A stretch of DNA of 64,000 nucleotides from Antedon mediterranea (Eukaryota > Echinodermata > Crinoidea > Comatulida > Antedonidae). The number at the start of each line of letters is the position of its first letter. Within the stretch, counting starts at the first letter, position 1. The notes under the pieces were generated by a model. That model did no database searches. It had not been told where the DNA came from and worked only from the letters and a program-made list of their open reading frames with translations. The translations under genes were made by a program, and so were the position numbers. Where the stretch lies: positions 18,634,922 through 18,698,921 of the forward strand of contig NC_092678.1 of assembly GCF_964355755.1 (NCBI RefSeq). Direction: 5' to 3'. Shown here piece by piece: positions 22,601 to 31,600 of the stretch.

Positions 22601-25600
22601 GTTATGGGTACATCACATTTTTATGTCACAAAACGTTTGATAGTGTAGACAGATCTTTACAGCGTTTTCCGTAATTATTCCACTATCTTTGTGCATGTTC
22701 TTCAAATACTATATTCTCTGTTTTCTTTGACAGGATTATTCTGGACAAGCAGGTCCGACCACAACATTCCAAGATGCTCTAACATACATTAGCATCATTG
22801 GTTGCGTCATCTCTATAGTTTGTTTGGTGATCACGATTATTACGTTTACATACTTTAGGTAAGATCGATTAAATATTCATCATAAAAAGCATTGTCATTA
22901 ACAACATACCCTAATATATATAACTATAAACATTTCCCATGTTGTTGTTATGGTGATTTGCCTAAATATGGTAGTGATATGACATCACCATGTCCATATA
23001 TGGGAACATCACATTTTTTGTCACATACAGTTTGGTATAATTGTGAACAAAGGATCGTGATCGCATTTATAATCATAATTATTATTTTTATTTATAATTT
23101 ATAATTATATAATTATAAATAATCAACGGATTGTTCCCTGAACTAGATTTTACAGTTATAGTCACTTTTATTGTAAGCAACGAGCTTCATTACAATTAGC
23201 ATAACACCATCAACACAATGTCTACAACTTGTACTATTAAAACCGAATAAACATAATGACGATTAAGTTTATATTTCGTGATTACCACCAAAAGTTATTG
23301 ATAACTAGATGGTACGCTCGCTTCGCTCGCGTACCATCTAGGTCGTGCCCACAGATGGTTCTCGAATACATAGTAATTTCAGCGTTTAAAAAACTGGCGA
23401 CTTCAAATGCACATGCAGGACAATAATACATGTTGTTTACAGGAACGAATAAATAGACACGGTGATTTATGTACTCAACTAAAATTAGCACCCCGGGAAT
23501 TACTTCCGAAAAAGAAGTTTGTCACAAAATAAGAAACAAACTGAATTTGTGTTTTGTATGTAACATTTGGGTTGAGGGATGGGGAAGAGGATGGATGCAA
23601 AGACGAACAATTTTTAAATATATTCTTTATCGATTTAGTAACGAAATATGAATTGTTTTCATGTTTTACAAATAATATACCAGTAAACACAGTAAAACAT
23701 TGCGATTTAATACTTTGTTGAAACTGTCACCGTCATAGTCGATTGAAATAGTACAGTACATGTAACGATACATCACTCTAATACGACGTTTATATTTTTT
23801 TGAAGTTACATGATTACAAACGTTCAGAAGGAACTGTCAGTAATATATTAAACACCTCTAATCGCGGCAAATCGTAAATTCGCTTTAATCGTCAATAAAT
23901 AATTATCTAACTCAACTTAATTAGTAGGCCTAATGGTCAAGTGTTTCATAGAGCCAATTATGCTACCCAACTTGTATTGAAAATTAAGTTGTTTCCTAAC
24001 CACCAAAGTTGTTCTGCGTTTAGGGCATGTACTGATCATTCGTACTGTAGGCCTGTCCTCTACTGACTTTACAACGCTACTCATGCCAGTGAGGGGAGGG
24101 TGGTGATGTTGGTGGTGGTTTAGCTGCAATAATAAAGTTGATTGTACATAATAGACGGCGACTGGAAAGGCTAGCTCATTATGCGTTAAAAAAAAAGGAT
24201 TCCACAGATTGGAAAAAAATGTATCGAATTTCTGTTATGACTGTACAGTACTTGTCTTTACGACGCCTGAGGGAATAGACACTTGTGGAACAGAGATTGG
24301 AATGTTCCATTTATCGCAGATCAAAACATTTGTATAAACGTATATTAAATCTATCAAAATAGTATTTTTTAAAGAAAATCGGCCTGTCTTCAACATTATG
24401 ATGCTGTACTCGAGCTGTTCAACCGGTTTTCAGTTATTATAAACAATTATCGTAGGAGGAGATAGGGAAATGCGAAGCATCCTTGCATTATTGTCTGCGG
24501 GTATTTTTCAAGTTAGACATCCATTAGACAGTGTATACCACGACCACGAAACACCCTATTTGGGGCAAATCGTTGAACCTAAATTCGTTTTAATTGTCAA
24601 TAACTAATTATCTAACTCAATTTAATTAGTAAACATGGTTACATCAGATGGTTAAAATCAGTACCGAAAGTACGAACCAACTTTATATACCATCGAGTAA
24701 AAATTCTAGAAATAAACTGCGATTTATCGAATTTTGCCCTTACGTAAATTTATATATAGATAACTGCATTATATTTACATTTTTTAGGCACCTGCGTGGA
24801 AAACGTCCCCAGCGTATACTAGTAAACTTGTGTTTTTCTCTGCTTTTCCTATACACTACATTTGTGATCGGTATTGAGTTAACTACATGTTACTATTGCT
24901 GTATCGTGGTAGCCATTCTCCTACATTACTTTGTTCTCACAACACTTTTCTGGATGCTTGTCGAAGCCGTGAACATGTACTTAAAGTTTGTTTTAGTATT
25001 TTACGACGAAGTACGTTTTTTCATGTTGAAGTCAGTTTTAGTTGGCTGGGGTAAGTTGACACCAAGTCCTATTTTGTTACTGTATATTTGTCGATGGCAT
25101 TTATATAACATAAAATGTATTACATTAATATAAACAAAAGGGTATTTAGTTTGACGTGTTAACAACACAATTTGATTGTGTACTGTCCAATAGACGCCAA
25201 ACATTATTACGCAGTCAAGCTTGGTTTCCATGACACTGGGAGGCAACGCAATGGCGTAAGCTTAACGCAAGCGAATTGACCAATGAAAAGCGATAGATTA
25301 TTCGAACTATCGCTTGTTATTGGTTAAACATGCAGTGGTAGTAGCAACCCGTCTTAAGGGTATTATTTTTATTTCCAACAGTTCTTCCTATCATACCAGT
25401 TACAATCATTGCGGTTTTGGATTATGAAGATACATATTCTAATGACGAGTAGTAAGTTTCTCTTTTTGTTTTTATATTTGATTTTTGAAAGCAGGCAAGA
25501 GCAACTGAAATTATATTCGCGCGGATGGTTTTTAGAGAGCTGGATGTGCATTGGGTTTGTTTATTTAGGATTCGAAAGTTTGCGCCCGAGACTGTACAGT

Positions 25601-26399
25601 TTGCGCCCGAGACTGTACAGTTTGCGCCCGAGACTGAACAGTTTACGCCCGAGACTGTACAGTTTGCGCTCAAAACTGGTATTAATGCTGAAAAGTGGTA
25701 TTATCACAATCTAGTATGTTTTCGTACAGTAGATTTTCGAATTCAATTCATTCTCCGTCGAATTGCATACTTGGGCTTGAAAAAGAAAAATGCTCATGCG
25801 CACTGATCGCTATTAAAATTAACCAGGCTAATTAACATATTTTCGTTAAACAAATGTGTTACATACAACGTTACACAGTGATGGTTTTACTGATAATTTT
25901 GTTTTTTTCCATTTCCAGTTGTTTTATGAAACCGGGATACCCATTATACTTTGGATTATTAGTAATCTCAGCTATTGTTCTTGTCATTAACTTCGCCATA
26001 TACGTACAAATCATTCGTAGGCTGACCTGTCGACGAAGAGTAACAAAAATAAAGACGGACAAAGACAAAATGAACGAACTCGCTGTACGCGTACAAAACG
26101 CCATAGCGATAATGATGCTGCTTGGCTTAACGTGGATCTTCGGATTCTTCGCCATAGATTCATCCGAGGCGGTTCGTGATTTGTTCCAATTGTTATTCTG
26201 TGTGTGCAATTCGTTACAAGGATTTTTTATTTTCTTGTTATTTTGTGTTCGTCGCAAGGATGTCAGAAATTCTTGGGCCTACAGTTGCTGCAGCATCGGT
26301 GAAAAGCCTGGAATATTCATGACTACTACGTCACGACAACGCTATGCAACTGAGAAAACGACTGTTTCAGGGAACTCAGTCAACCAAAGTAAAGCGTGA
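7560..26399 (+). CDS. Adhesion GPCR copy B, lectin-bearing (complete)
   Basis: Fifteen exons join in frame to 980 residues plus stop: 7560-7644, 12499-12792, 13623-13801, 16448-16605, 18138-18319, 19715-19762, 19945-20049, 20180-20286, 20787-20933, 21248-21790, 21963-22118, 22734-22858, 24788-25050, 25382-25451 and 25919-26399. The start is the ATG of a signal-peptide exon. The domain order is signal peptide, SUEL-type lectin, an uncharacterised WIPVFKGVSG module, a hormone-receptor-motif-like segment, GAIN, GPS (CDHL/TNFAVIM) and seven helices. The tail ends ...SRQRYATEKTT...NQSKA. The receptor should sit in the plasma membrane, with a cleaved but retained ectodomain; the tethered peptide is split by the intron after TNFAVIM. 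Ligand and G protein cannot be read from sequence. The family B2 call is strong. The exon 2 acceptor (aaaataag) lacks a polypyrimidine tract and is the weakest junction. Confidence 0.88.
11690..11810. mobile_element. Small foldback element related to the 5.2-kb MITE
   Basis: TTAACCGGTTATTT near the left and AAATAACCGGTTAATT near the right are inverted. 'GCAGCAGAAATAGA' at the right resembles the terminal 'CAGCAGAAACAG' of the larger element. It looks like a degraded relative. Confidence 0.45.
12298..12385 (+). repeat. Dispersed repeat, copy 1
   Basis: It contains GGCGAGCACAATG...AAAAAC, CTTATCTATCT and AAACGTAGATTTGATAA in the same order as the reverse complement of 50470-50578. It is non-coding, with no diagnostic ends seen. 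Confidence 0.55.
12499..12792 (+). CDS. SUEL-type galactose/rhamnose-binding lectin exon (copy B)
   Basis: A single 294-nt phase 1-1 exon encodes a whole Gal_Lectin (SUEL) domain of about 95 residues. It starts with GYNVKRTCEGSTMHLSCEEG, has the ANYGR-like motif ALYGR and the C-terminal signature DPCVGVYKYLEVSYRC, with the cysteines expected for the family. Family members bind galactose or rhamnose; the same domain heads latrophilins. It is absent from copy C, whose corresponding intron is only about 300 bp. The acceptor AG is preceded by purine-rich sequence, so splicing may be inefficient or regulated. Confidence 0.88.
13623..19762 (+). CDS. Copy B N-terminal WIPVFKGVSG module (4 exons)
   Basis: Exons 13623-13801, 16448-16605, 18138-18319 and 19715-19762 encode about 190 residues. 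Landmarks are GWIPVFKGVSGAG, LYDLWIG, ALDANIKAHFKSP, RWSEF, a basic/aromatic strand VKIRFYKNGEE, NWFAKERVRES, NYGGCENDYGW, CMWER, IMYSP and DPGIADFMAIFL. From memory this resembles the C-terminal region of invertebrate secreted proteins annotated 'uncharacterized skeletal organic matrix protein 5'. No function is established. It looks like a compact beta-rich extracellular domain with a paired Cys (GGC and NC). Two introns carry large insertions, including the 21-bp minisatellite. Confidence 0.75.
13931..13966 (+). repeat. Two-unit tandem duplication
   Basis: TTTGACGTAGGTCACGC is repeated twice in direct tandem in copy B intron 3. It is simple and short. Confidence 0.8.
14830..14903. repeat. 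Long near-perfect hairpin
   Basis: Left arm AAATAGCTCTAAT..GCCTTATATAAAAC (14830-14864) and right arm GTTTTATATAAGGC..ATTAGAGCTATTT (14874-14903) pair over about 30 bp, with a few unpaired bases (CTG) and a loop under 10 nt. It lies in copy B intron 3. The size and shape fit either a microRNA precursor or a tiny foldback transposon. Confidence 0.6.
15531..15612 (-). repeat. tRNA-like sequence (tRNA relic or SINE head)
   Basis: On the minus strand the sequence has complementary ends (AGTCCCA and TTGGGGAGACT), an A-box-like TCTTAGCTAATGGTACGA, a perfect five-pair anticodon stem TCTGC/GCAGA around loop ATATCAA, and a B box GGGTTCGAAC. The acceptor arm has a bulge and the T loop is one base short, so it is a relic or SINE head rather than a working tRNA. 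Confidence 0.4.
17389..18095. repeat. 21-bp minisatellite, about 33 units
   Basis: Near-perfect tandem copies of a 21-bp unit (ATATTTAAGCATATCACTACC) fill about 700 bp of copy B intron 4. Variant positions are mostly TTAAGC, TTGAGC or TTGGGC. The left flank (GATGTGACAAAAAATGTGATG) and right flank (TTTGGGCACAGAGCCT) match the inside of the local GTCTACACTATCAAAC MITE, which carries one or two copies of the same unit. The unit is a multiple of three and free of stops in several frames, so long meaningless frames cross it on both strands. Confidence 0.92.
18845..19070. mobile_element. Foldback MITE family 2, copy
   Basis: It carries the family words GCTTGATTCCCACTGG, ACGCAAGCAAGTTCACCAATGG, TCGCTTGTCATTAGTCAATTC and GCTTGCGTTGCGT in inverted arrangement, ending near GACCAAGCTTTA. 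It is probably one element inserted beside or into another. Confidence 0.55.
19945..20286 (+). CDS. Copy B hormone-receptor-motif-like exons
   Basis: Exons 19945-20049 and 20180-20286 encode TCQHEV...GVTYTFETSPSEF...LELC, then AVRMCNIDPRGGGVWGEVTV and QPC. The spacing of 'TF.TSP', 'ELC', 'R.C', 'G.WGE' and a final Cys resembles the Cys/Trp segment that precedes GAIN in many adhesion GPCRs (HormR-like). In other receptors the domain is structural or modulatory. The family assignment is moderate. Confidence 0.6.
20787..21790 (+). CDS. Copy B GAIN domain exons
   Basis: Exons 20787-20933 (VDITEENAEEV..., the helical subdomain) and 21248-21790 (ITGLTVNVVSNIQ...GFASLEP...VSFIVYQTSKLF...GSRVISATVEKVTVEGL) are both in phase 0. 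The pattern VISATV...V.GL..PI just before the GPS is the standard GAIN subdomain B. The same two exons occur in A (345-491, 667-1206) and C (32705-32851, 33811-34359). Confidence 0.85.
21963..22118 (+). CDS. Copy B GPS exon
   Basis: A 52-codon exon with CVYWDFELENGQGDW, two further Cys pairs and CDHLTNFAVIM, so autoproteolysis between Leu and Thr is expected. The donor is gtttgt. It differs from the copy C exon at only 5 of 156 positions, with about 110 nt identical in a row. Confidence 0.92.
22521..22660. mobile_element. MITE family 1 (GTCTACACTATCAAAC ends)
   Basis: AGCTCTGTCTACACTATCAAAA at the left is mirrored by TTTGATAGTGTAGACAGATCT at the right. Inside is CAAATATGGTATGACATCATCGTG, the segment that seeds the minisatellite. 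It lies in copy B intron 11, between the GPS and TM1 exons. Confidence 0.75.
22734..26399 (+). CDS. Copy B seven-helix domain (4 exons)
   Basis: Exons 22734-22858 (linker DYSGQAGPTT and TM1), 24788-25050 (TM2-TM3), 25382-25451 (TM4) and 25919-26399 (TM5-TM7 and tail). Motifs: HLRGKRPQRILVNLC, LTTLFWMLVEAVNMYLKF, LPIIPVTIIAVLDY, EYCFMKPG, NAIAIMMLLGLTWIFGFFA and LFCVCNSLQGFFIFLLFC. The first intracellular and extracellular loop 2 cysteine patterns are those of adhesion receptors. The stop is TGA at 26397-26399. Confidence 0.9.
22950..23030. mobile_element. MITE family 1 internal fragment
   Basis: CCTAAATATGGTAGTGATATGACATCACCATGTCC...GGGAACATCACATTTTTTGTCACA matches the interior of family 1. 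Clear terminal repeats are missing. Confidence 0.55.
23282..23490 (-). mobile_element. Helitron-like 3' end
   Basis: Read on the minus strand, the sequence ends with the perfect hairpin ATGGTACGC...GCGTACCAT followed by CTAGT. That is the hairpin-plus-CTRR end with a T 3' of the insertion point used by Helitrons. The preceding 150 bp match 45615-45757 on the plus strand (e.g. ATCACCGTGTCTATTTATTCG, CGCCAGTTTTTTAAACGCTG). It lies in copy B intron 12. Confidence 0.5.
25216..25345. mobile_element. Foldback MITE family 2, copy
   Basis: It starts AAGCTTGGTTTCCATG and contains AACGCAAGCGAATTGACCAA and the inverted pair GCGATAGATTATTCGAACTATCGC. Its right end is degraded. It lies 35 bp upstream of the copy B TM4 exon. 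Confidence 0.65.
25574..25672 (+). repeat. 21-bp minisatellite, five units
   Basis: Five tandem units of GTTTGCGCCCGAGACTGTACA, the last ones with substitutions, lie in copy B intron 14. The unit is unrelated to the 17.4-kb array despite equal length. It is GC-rich against the background. Confidence 0.9.
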
Positions 26400-26765
26400 A
26401 TTGGCAGGGCGCCACCATTCAAATGTATTTGAATGCAAAATAGTTTTTTATTGTTTGGGAATTCTTTAATAGGATTTATATTATACAATCACTTTAGTTC
26501 GTGACCAAAAATAGGTAGGGATAGTGTCTTGAAAAACTCGATACATAATGTCGTAATTGAAATAGAATCAAGCATTGTGTTAATAATAGCACCATTCATC
26601 ATTAGTTTAGTTAATGCTTAGTTTGATCATTTTTAATAATTATATATTTGATGAATGTACTATATTTCTAACGGGCTTGTTATTGGTCCCGTAGTGTAGG
26701 AAGTTTCGTGTCTGAGGTCATGGTGCTACTGTATTTTGGACCGAGAGTTAAAGGTGATCATTAAC

Positions 26766-26771
26766 AATAAA
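26766..26771 (+). terminator. Candidate poly(A) signal for copy B
   Basis: AATAAA lies 367 bp after the stop codon, the first exact match I found downstream. The cleavage site is not identifiable from sequence alone. Confidence 0.35.
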
Positions 26772-27194
26772 TAGGATAAGGTACAGCCGCAAGTTAAGAA
26801 GCATACCGGTAATATACCTTTAGTGTCAAGACTGTTTCCAATGTGCAAATTTGTTCTCGTGAATTAAAATCTCAGCTTATACACATGCGTATTCATGTTT
26901 CCATCTTCCAAATCCCTCTGTGCGACAAATTTTAGTTTCTTGGCATTTTTGCTTCAGCAAAATTAGTAAGATCGATTTTTTTTGCGCAACCAATCCGAGC
27001 TCAGAAAATTAACTATGACTCACACATGCGAATCGAAAAACAACACAAACGATAGAATTTAAAATCGCAGATCTTATAGTGGATCGAAAGAGTAGCGCAA
27101 TTTTTGTTCTAGGATTGGCGCGAACAAATTCGCTAGTGGAAAACAGGCTTTAAGTAAGTGAACATTACACTGTTCGTTACTACAACGTAACATT

Positions 27195-27347
27195 AAACTT
27201 GGTTCCCATTTGGACGCAAAGTAAGGACTTAAGCCGTAACGTAAACGAATTGACCACAAACGACAATTCGAATAATCCATCACTTTGATTAGTCAGTTCG
27301 CATGGGTTGCGGCTCACGTCTTTGCGTCCTAGTGGGAACCAAGCTTA
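27195..27347. mobile_element. Foldback MITE family 2, best preserved copy
   Basis: The left end AAACTTGGTTCCCATTTGGACGC and right end GCGTCCTAGTGGGAACCAAGCTT are inverted. The centre has GACAATTCGAATAATCC. This copy best defines the family ends (AAGCTTGGTTCCCACTAG). No coding capacity. Confidence 0.8.
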
Positions 27348-28286
27348 AATAACGTGTCTGGTATTCGTTGCAGTGATTCACGATGTTTGTATTGTATTAA
27401 GGATGTCGATTGACCAAGTTGCTTTTGCTGCCTACGAAAACATACCACTCCAAATCCAATACTCGCCATTACAATAATTACCTTTGTAACAACTGTATTA
27501 ATTGAATAAGGCAACAGACATATTGTAATAAAAAGAATAGTTTAGTGTAGCTTCACTTTTTTTAATAGACAAATTGTCAATTATTACACCGACTCTAAGT
27601 TTGTATGAGGAGTACGCACGGTTTATACGTAGTATACGTAGCCGTAAATAGTTAATGTCGGATACAGTGAACAGCTAAAATGATTGTTTGTTATTGTTTT
27701 TACTTGATAAATATTACAGTAAGTTTCAGAATGTTTAAGACATAAAATATTTAAATATATTAAGATTTTAGGTGAAATACTACAACCTGTTTTCCGGCGT
27801 TTATTTGGGTGTAAATATTATTACACGCGGAAATATTATATCTAGTTTAAACAAGTTCTCTGAACTATTTGCGATTCGAAAAAGCGCACAAGAACTATTT
27901 ATTTACAAATAATTAATTAATTAATTTACATTTATTTCATAAATGGTGGCGTCACCAATAAAGCAAAAGCTAGTGTCAGGGACGCCCAAACAAAACGAAA
28001 CAAAACAACAACAAAAATAGTTCGTTACCATCCATAAACGACTAAACATTGTGGTTGTTATAAACAAACCTTTTTATTTTCGCATACTCAGACAAAAAGG
28101 TGTTCATGTCGCATGAGGAAGTATTACCATAAGTCTTTATTTTGTGTCATGAAACAGACAATTAAATGACAATTCTGTCATTAGTTAGTTTGTTTGTTTA
28201 GTAGACGCTTTGGCAACAATTCAAGAGGTTTTTTTGGATGGTGAGTGTAACGCGCAACTGTAAAACGGTTGAATGATTTCAACAAT

Positions 28287-28307
28287 CAAACCACCGCTAA
28301 TTGGTTA
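28287..28307 (+). promoter_or_regulatory. Paralogue-conserved CCAAT-type upstream motif (copy C)
   Basis: CAAACCACCGCTAATTGGTTA matches the motif 5' of copy B and has ATTGG in the same orientation. It is about 235 bp before the ATG. The bases just before both start codons (GATCAAAATGA) also match. Confidence 0.4.
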
Positions 28308-28540
28308 ATACTTTACTTTTTGACTATAGAGGTAGTTGTGTCTCATAACCGCCGGACCTTCAAAGTGACTAGCGCAAGCAAAGTATTATTATTACGCTTC
28401 GGACAATGATAAGTAAGATAGAAAGACAGCTTAAACACATGCGCAAATCTCATAATTTTAACTTCTTGCATTCAAAATAAGATTCCTCTATTTTTACAAC
28501 ACTAAAATTGTATTTGTGTGAATATATCAAGCGGATCAAA

Positions 28541-28622
28541 ATGAAGGAACATCTTAGTACCTGTTCGTGGATACTGCTACTTGTTTCAGTGTTCCTTGTG
28601 CACGGTCAACAAGAAGAAACAG
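28541..28622 (+). CDS. Copy C signal-peptide exon
   Basis: MKEHLSTC, the hydrophobic core WILLLVSVFLV, then HGQQEET, ending in phase 1 before gtaagc. The only in-frame exon able to follow within 300 bp is the WIPVFKGVSG exon, so the lectin exon of copy B has no counterpart here. Confidence 0.85.
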
Positions 28623-31600
28623 GTAAGCATAGTAAATAATTATAATAAACAGTTGACGAGTTTTTCAATACAGTCTTATAACGTTTACGGTATTTTAGAA
28701 TAACTAGTGTATAAGTAAGATATTCTTAAACTCAATATTACTAACTAGTTGTTTTATAACACACCTGCATGCTACCGAAACCAAGCTGTAGTGGGAGCTA
28801 ACTAAGCAATTTTTTTTTGACTGATAATTCAAATTTTATAAATCATAAATGAAATAGATAGAATAAGTACATAAATCGATTGATTATTGATTATTGATTT
28901 ATTTGCTATGGTTATCTTCATCTACAGGATGGATTCCAGTGTTTAAGGGTGTGTCTGGAGCTGGAGAACCAGATCTGTACGATCTATGGATAGGGAGCAC
29001 ATCGCTGAATGAACTGAATGACTCGGTTCGTGCTCTTGACGCAAACATCAAAGCACACTTCAAAAGTCCATTGGTAGAAAGATGGTCTGAATTGCAAATT
29101 GAACAGGTATGCTTTAAACTCTGTCTACACTTTGAAATTAGGTTGACAAAAAAGTGTGAAGTGACCAAATATGGTAGTGATATGCTTAAATAGGGTAGTA
29201 ATATGATATTCAACATGATGTCCATATGGACACATCACATTTTTTTCCTCAATCCTAAAACTCAATTTTCTAATTGCTTTGCAAAATAGAATGTTGCCAA
29301 GTATTATAGTAACTGCATTGTTACTAGGCAAAATAGAATTTGGTTAAGTTGGCCTATAGTACTTGCTTTGTTAGTTTGTTAGCACGATAACGCCTACATT
29401 TTTCAAGTTATCATTCTGAAAATGTCGGTGTGTACTGTACTATAATTGTATTCTTTTAACATAATAATAATATCAACATACGTCTTCTGTAGAAACAGTT
29501 TGGAAAGTACTTCACTCAGTTTCTGAGTTCATTTATGTTTAACAATTATATAATATATATTATGAATGATTATAATATTTATCTGAAACCAAAAGGAAAT
29601 CTCAGAAGAAAAAATGTTTTAAATTTTAAATGAAAGAAATAAATGTATATTTGATTTGAGTTTAATATACACCAGTCATCATCTATTTAAGATAATAAAG
29701 TTATGCATACAACGGAAAAAATGTATTTTTGTCTATTGCTAGGCCCAAGGTTATTTATAGTTTTATCGAACTTTCTCCTATTGTCACTGAAAACTAACAT
29801 CAACATTTACTTTTAAGCTGAATCATAGTTAATAATTTCACGATGGTAATAATGTTAATGGCATTTTAGTTGTCTGTCGATTCTTTTGTAAACATTTGTT
29901 TTGGCTAGTCAGTAGGACCACCAAGGTGGTTTATTACCTAAGTAGTTACACGCTGTCAACAACATAATTATTTTACATTTGGCATTCTCGTTGTTTGAGA
30001 TTTTAGATCGTTATCTGATCGTTTCAAATCAGGCTTTGTGAATCTAACATCGTAAAACTAACATTTTCATAATAAACTAATTCAATTATTCTATAGCATT
30101 GGTTTAAAAAATAGAATTGTAATTATGTTAAATGTACAGGACCCCCGAAGTAGAAAAGTAGACTTTTTTATCTCTTCCTAGGCCAGAACAGAAAGCTTCA
30201 ATTGTTACCCATTTCACCAGGCCATTCAAACAAATATTTTACTATTATTATTCAAACACTTATTAATTGTTAGTTAAAAAACAATATCTCAAAATTATTT
30301 AACCAGTTTGAGCTAGACCAGAATTGAACTAAAGTATGTTTTTGTATATTTTGAAATTTTTCGTGTGTGGGTTTTATTTTATTTATAATTCTTTTCCGTA
30401 TAATATCAAACATGCAACATACAACAACATTGTATGCACACCGTTTATGTATGTTTCTGTTTTACTCCAGGTTAAAATAAGTTTTTATAAAAATGGAGAA
30501 GAGGCGGCTTTTATCGAATTCGATGGTGAATCTTCAGATAAAACAAACTGGTTTACCAAAGATCGAGTAAGACAAAGTTCGTTTGGAGATTTGCGCAATA
30601 AAACAACCAACATTTTTTCAATTCAAGGGTATGTTCTACTTAATAAAATAATATTTGAAAATATAATATTAATAATAGATAAATCACACAGGACTATTGT
30701 AATTTGGGGGTGGGGGCGGGGTGATATGAAAAAAAAAGTTTTAGGCTCGGCGACTTTTTTTATTGCTATTATTATGTGCTTTACAAATTGTTTGTAATTC
30801 AGAGATCATAGAAGTTTTGTTCGTCGACATTTCTTTGTAAACAAAGCATATGGAGGTTGTCATAGTGATTACGGATGGAGTGTAGTGGTAACTCTGGGGT
30901 ATTGTCAGTGGGGACGAAAACAAAGAGATTACCCTTTGATTATGTATTCACCAACACAAAATGATGTCCTTTGGTCATCCAGTAAGTATGCTGATGTTTA
31001 ATTGCCAACGGTAAAATTCATGTTTGGGCATATCACCACCATATGTGGTTACATCAAACTAGTTTGATAGTGTTGACAGAGCTTTATTCCAATCATTCAA
31101 TATTTTCATAATTATTATGCACAGGTAATCCAGGTATTGCAGACTTCGTGGCTATTTTCTTGAAACTTCAAGGTAATTAAAATACAATGAACCTATAATA
31201 TATGTGAACAAAATATGTGGTGTGCCCATATATGGACATGATGATGTCATATCACTACCATATTTGGGTATATCACTACCATATTTGGGCACATAACACT
31301 TCTTTTGTCAAACTAGTGTAGACAGAGCTTAATGAGATGGATTAACTTTTACTGAAAACTCCTGAAACAAATGTCTTTGTTGCATTTTAATGTACAGTAA
31401 CTATTATGTATTAGTTTTATTATTATCATCGTCATTGTCGATGGTGAGCTTGTTTAAATAATCGTGCAATTTTCCCTCTCTTTTCTATAGATACTTGCCC
31501 ACATGATGTTGTATCAGTAAATAATGTAACGTATACGTTTGAGAAATCTAAATTAGATTTGTTGGCTCATTCGCTCGAGTTATGTATCTTCAATAATAGT

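Larger units (their letters stand above)
26400..28540. other. Intergenic region between copies B and C
   Basis: No exon is supported. A possible poly(A) signal AATAAA for copy B is at 26766-26771. A family 2 foldback MITE fills 27195-27347, and the shared CCAAT-type motif is at 28287-28307. Confidence 0.6.
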
